Source of the DNA: Luteolibacter luteus
GTDB lineage: Bacteria; Verrucomicrobiota; Verrucomicrobiia; Verrucomicrobiales; Akkermansiaceae
Length of the DNA stretch: 64,000 nt
Direction: 5' to 3'
NCBI RefSeq assembly: GCF_012913485.1
Contig: NZ_CP051774.1
Location: 3,348,001 to 3,412,000, forward strand
In this document: one piece after another, positions 62,820-64,000 of the stretch
Layout of the letters: each line of letters opens with the position of its first letter
How positions within the stretch are numbered: the stretch's first letter is position 1
The notes under the pieces: generated by a model
The model's database searches: none
What the model was told of the DNA's origin: nothing
The model's input: the letters and a program-made list of their open reading frames with translations, nothing else
Program-made: the position numbers and the translations under genes

Positions 62820-64000
62820 TTGAAGCTCCAGACGCCCCGCCACCCAAGCGCTGCCCCCCCCAGTGCGAAGAGGAAAAACGGCTCAGGTTCCGAATGGCGG
62901 AACCGCCTTCTCCTCGGGATTTCCTTCCTCCAGTTGGCTGGCCCGATCGCGGCCGCCGAGGAGGTTTGGCAGCCGGTTACGGACTACTCGATCTCTTTCC
63001 CGGGGGACCGGCCGGACGCTGCACCGGCGATCAACCCTTTCGAAAATTTCACCCATTTCGGCACCGACTTCGGCTGGATGGGGCCGGGCCAAGCCCGCAT
63101 CGACGCCCGTGCCGGAGCGATCCGGACCAAGCCGGATGGCGAGTGGACCGGTGCTTGGCACTCCTTGGCGGGATTGGCCGGGGAGGGTAGCCGGATGTTC
63201 GATCCCACCGACGTGATCGGCCTCGGCGGGCCTGCTGAGAAGCGTGCCGGCGTGCTGGCCGTGATCGTGGAGGCCCGTGGCAATGGCCAGTTGCGGGTAG
63301 AGCTGGCGGATTCCGCCCGCTCGGTCCGCTGGTCGCAGACCACCGTGCTCGTTCCGGGAGAAAAGACCCGGCATCGCTTCGAGATCAAGGCCGCCGAATT
63401 GGGCCCGCTGAAGTTCATCAACTGGGTGGCTGAGCCCGGCAGCGCGGTCGAGATTTCTTCGCTCGGCTTCGGTGTGGAAAAGCCGGAGATGGACCCGGAG
63501 GAGTGGCTGTTCCGGGTTTCGATGGGCAAGCTCCGCCGTTGCCACGATGCGGATTGGGGTCTCACCCGTGACCGTGCCCACACGCCGGCCGGTGTTTTCG
63601 ATTCGATTACTTCCTCCGGCCTGCACGCCTTGGCGAGTGCCGCGGCGGTGAAGGAAGGGGTGCTGGAGAAGGACAAGGTGGCGGATGAAGTCCGGCGCAC
63701 CACCCAGGCGATGCTCGGCATGCCGCGGGCGGCGGGCTTCATGGCGCACTTCGCCCGCCGGGCTGCCGATGGCATGCCGGAGATCCACCCCGGCACCGAA
63801 TACAGCACGGTGGATACCGCCATCGCCCTCCACTCGTTGCGTCTGGCGGCGGGGATCCTTGATCTGCCGGACGTTTCGGCAGCGGTAGGGCAGGCGATCT
63901 CAGAGCTGGATTTCGATTTGGTAAGCGATTCCGAGGGCTGGATCAGCCATGGATTTGCTCAGGACGGCACCACGCCGCTGGCCAGCCAGTGGCGGGACTG
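62820..64000 (+). CDS. Secreted glucoamylase-like protein (3' end outside window)
   Basis: The frame is continuous from a TTG at 62820 to the window edge (393 residues seen). No ATG precedes the signal peptide (NRLLLGISFLQLAGPIAAAE), so TTG is the best start. After a beta-rich N-terminal region comes a helical part with WGLTRDRAHTPAGVFDSITS, SSGLHALASAAAVKEGVL, AGFMAHFARRAADG and GTEYSTVDTAIALHSLRLAA, the pattern of the glycoamylase-type alpha/alpha barrel. A sugar-related, exported role is inferred; the active site lies partly outside. The 186 bases before it hold nothing clear. Confidence 0.72.
   Translation, partial: MKLQTPRHPSAAPPSAKRKNGSGSEWRNRLLLGISFLQLAGPIAAAEEVWQPVTDYSISFPGDRPDAAPAINPFENFTHFGTDFGWMGPGQARIDARAGAIRTKPDGEWTGAWHSLAGLAGEGSRMFDPTDVIGLGGPAEKRAGVLAVIVEARGNGQLRVELADSARSVRWSQTTVLVPGEKTRHRFEIKAAELGPLKFINWVAEPGSAVEISSLGFGVEKPEMDPEEWLFRVSMGKLRRCHDADWGLTRDRAHTPAGVFDSITSSGLHALASAAAVKEGVLEKDKVADEVRRTTQAMLGMPRAAGFMAHFARRAADGMPEIHPGTEYSTVDTAIALHSLRLAAGILDLPDVSAAVGQAISELDFDLVSDSEGWISHGFAQDGTTPLASQWRD

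Noticed and set aside
62883-63833. Minus-strand 316-residue open frame at the right edge
   Set aside because: The plus strand carries a signal peptide and a glucoamylase-like pattern through the same DNA, so this is its shadow.

Overview
The window is GC-rich, densely coded chromosomal DNA, most likely from a Verrucomicrobiota bacterium (a Luteolibacter/Haloferula-like Verrucomicrobiaceae is my best guess). This is inferred from the protein families: an SLA1-homology (SHD1) metallopeptidase, a DUF1080 protein, a PEP-CTERM protein, an FGE-sulfatase/Calx-beta/cadherin surface protein, a GHL10 hydrolase, many secreted proteins and few Shine-Dalgarno sites. No rRNA, intact tRNA, CRISPR array, transposase or phage genes were seen. 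Both edges cut genes: a GH36 alpha-galactosidase on the left and a glucoamylase-like protein on the right.

Layout. 1-7.9 kb: alpha-galactosidase, SHD1 metallopeptidase, L,D-transpeptidase, DUF4394 protein, SH3 protein and RecQ. 8.4-11.7 kb: a three-gene module of VTC polyphosphate polymerase, DUF4956 membrane protein and a porin with a lysine-rich N-terminus. 11.7-20 kb: a giant M60-type peptidase, a TPR protein and a DUF1080 protein. 20.1-23.1 kb: a divergent locus with an SGNH hydrolase carrying a histone-H1-like tail, facing a subtilase plus a small propeptide-like protein. 23.2-32 kb: housekeeping and envelope genes (ileS, lspA, TPM-like, DUF2062, uppP, M23, nuclease, PEP-CTERM, SMUG-type glycosylase). 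32-42 kb: lipoproteins, small hypothetical proteins, a multidomain surface protein, a beta-barrel candidate and GH76. 42-50 kb: an IspH-fold protein that has lost its Fe-S cysteines, trpC, three tandem paralogous secreted proteins and GHL10. 50-53 kb: small proteins, a CDGSH protein and a glucan phosphorylase-like protein. 53.3-62.4 kb: a urea uptake and urease operon, urtBCDE-orf94-ureAB-(palindromic insertion)-ureC-ureEFG. 62.4 kb to the end: a PUR-domain protein and a partial glucoamylase-like protein.

The urt/ure genes form one tightly packed unit, mostly with start/stop overlaps, for importing urea by ABC transporter and hydrolysing it with a nickel urease. The window shows no urtA (binding protein) and no ureD (maturation chaperone). 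The most unusual items are the cysteine-less IspH paralog behind two matching palindromes, the tandem paralog triplet, the polyphosphate module with a polycationic porin, the 25-bp perfect inverted repeat plus tRNA-like sequence between ureB and ureC, the protease with a separately encoded propeptide-like partner, and a phosphorylase-like protein whose PLP lysine position is threonine.
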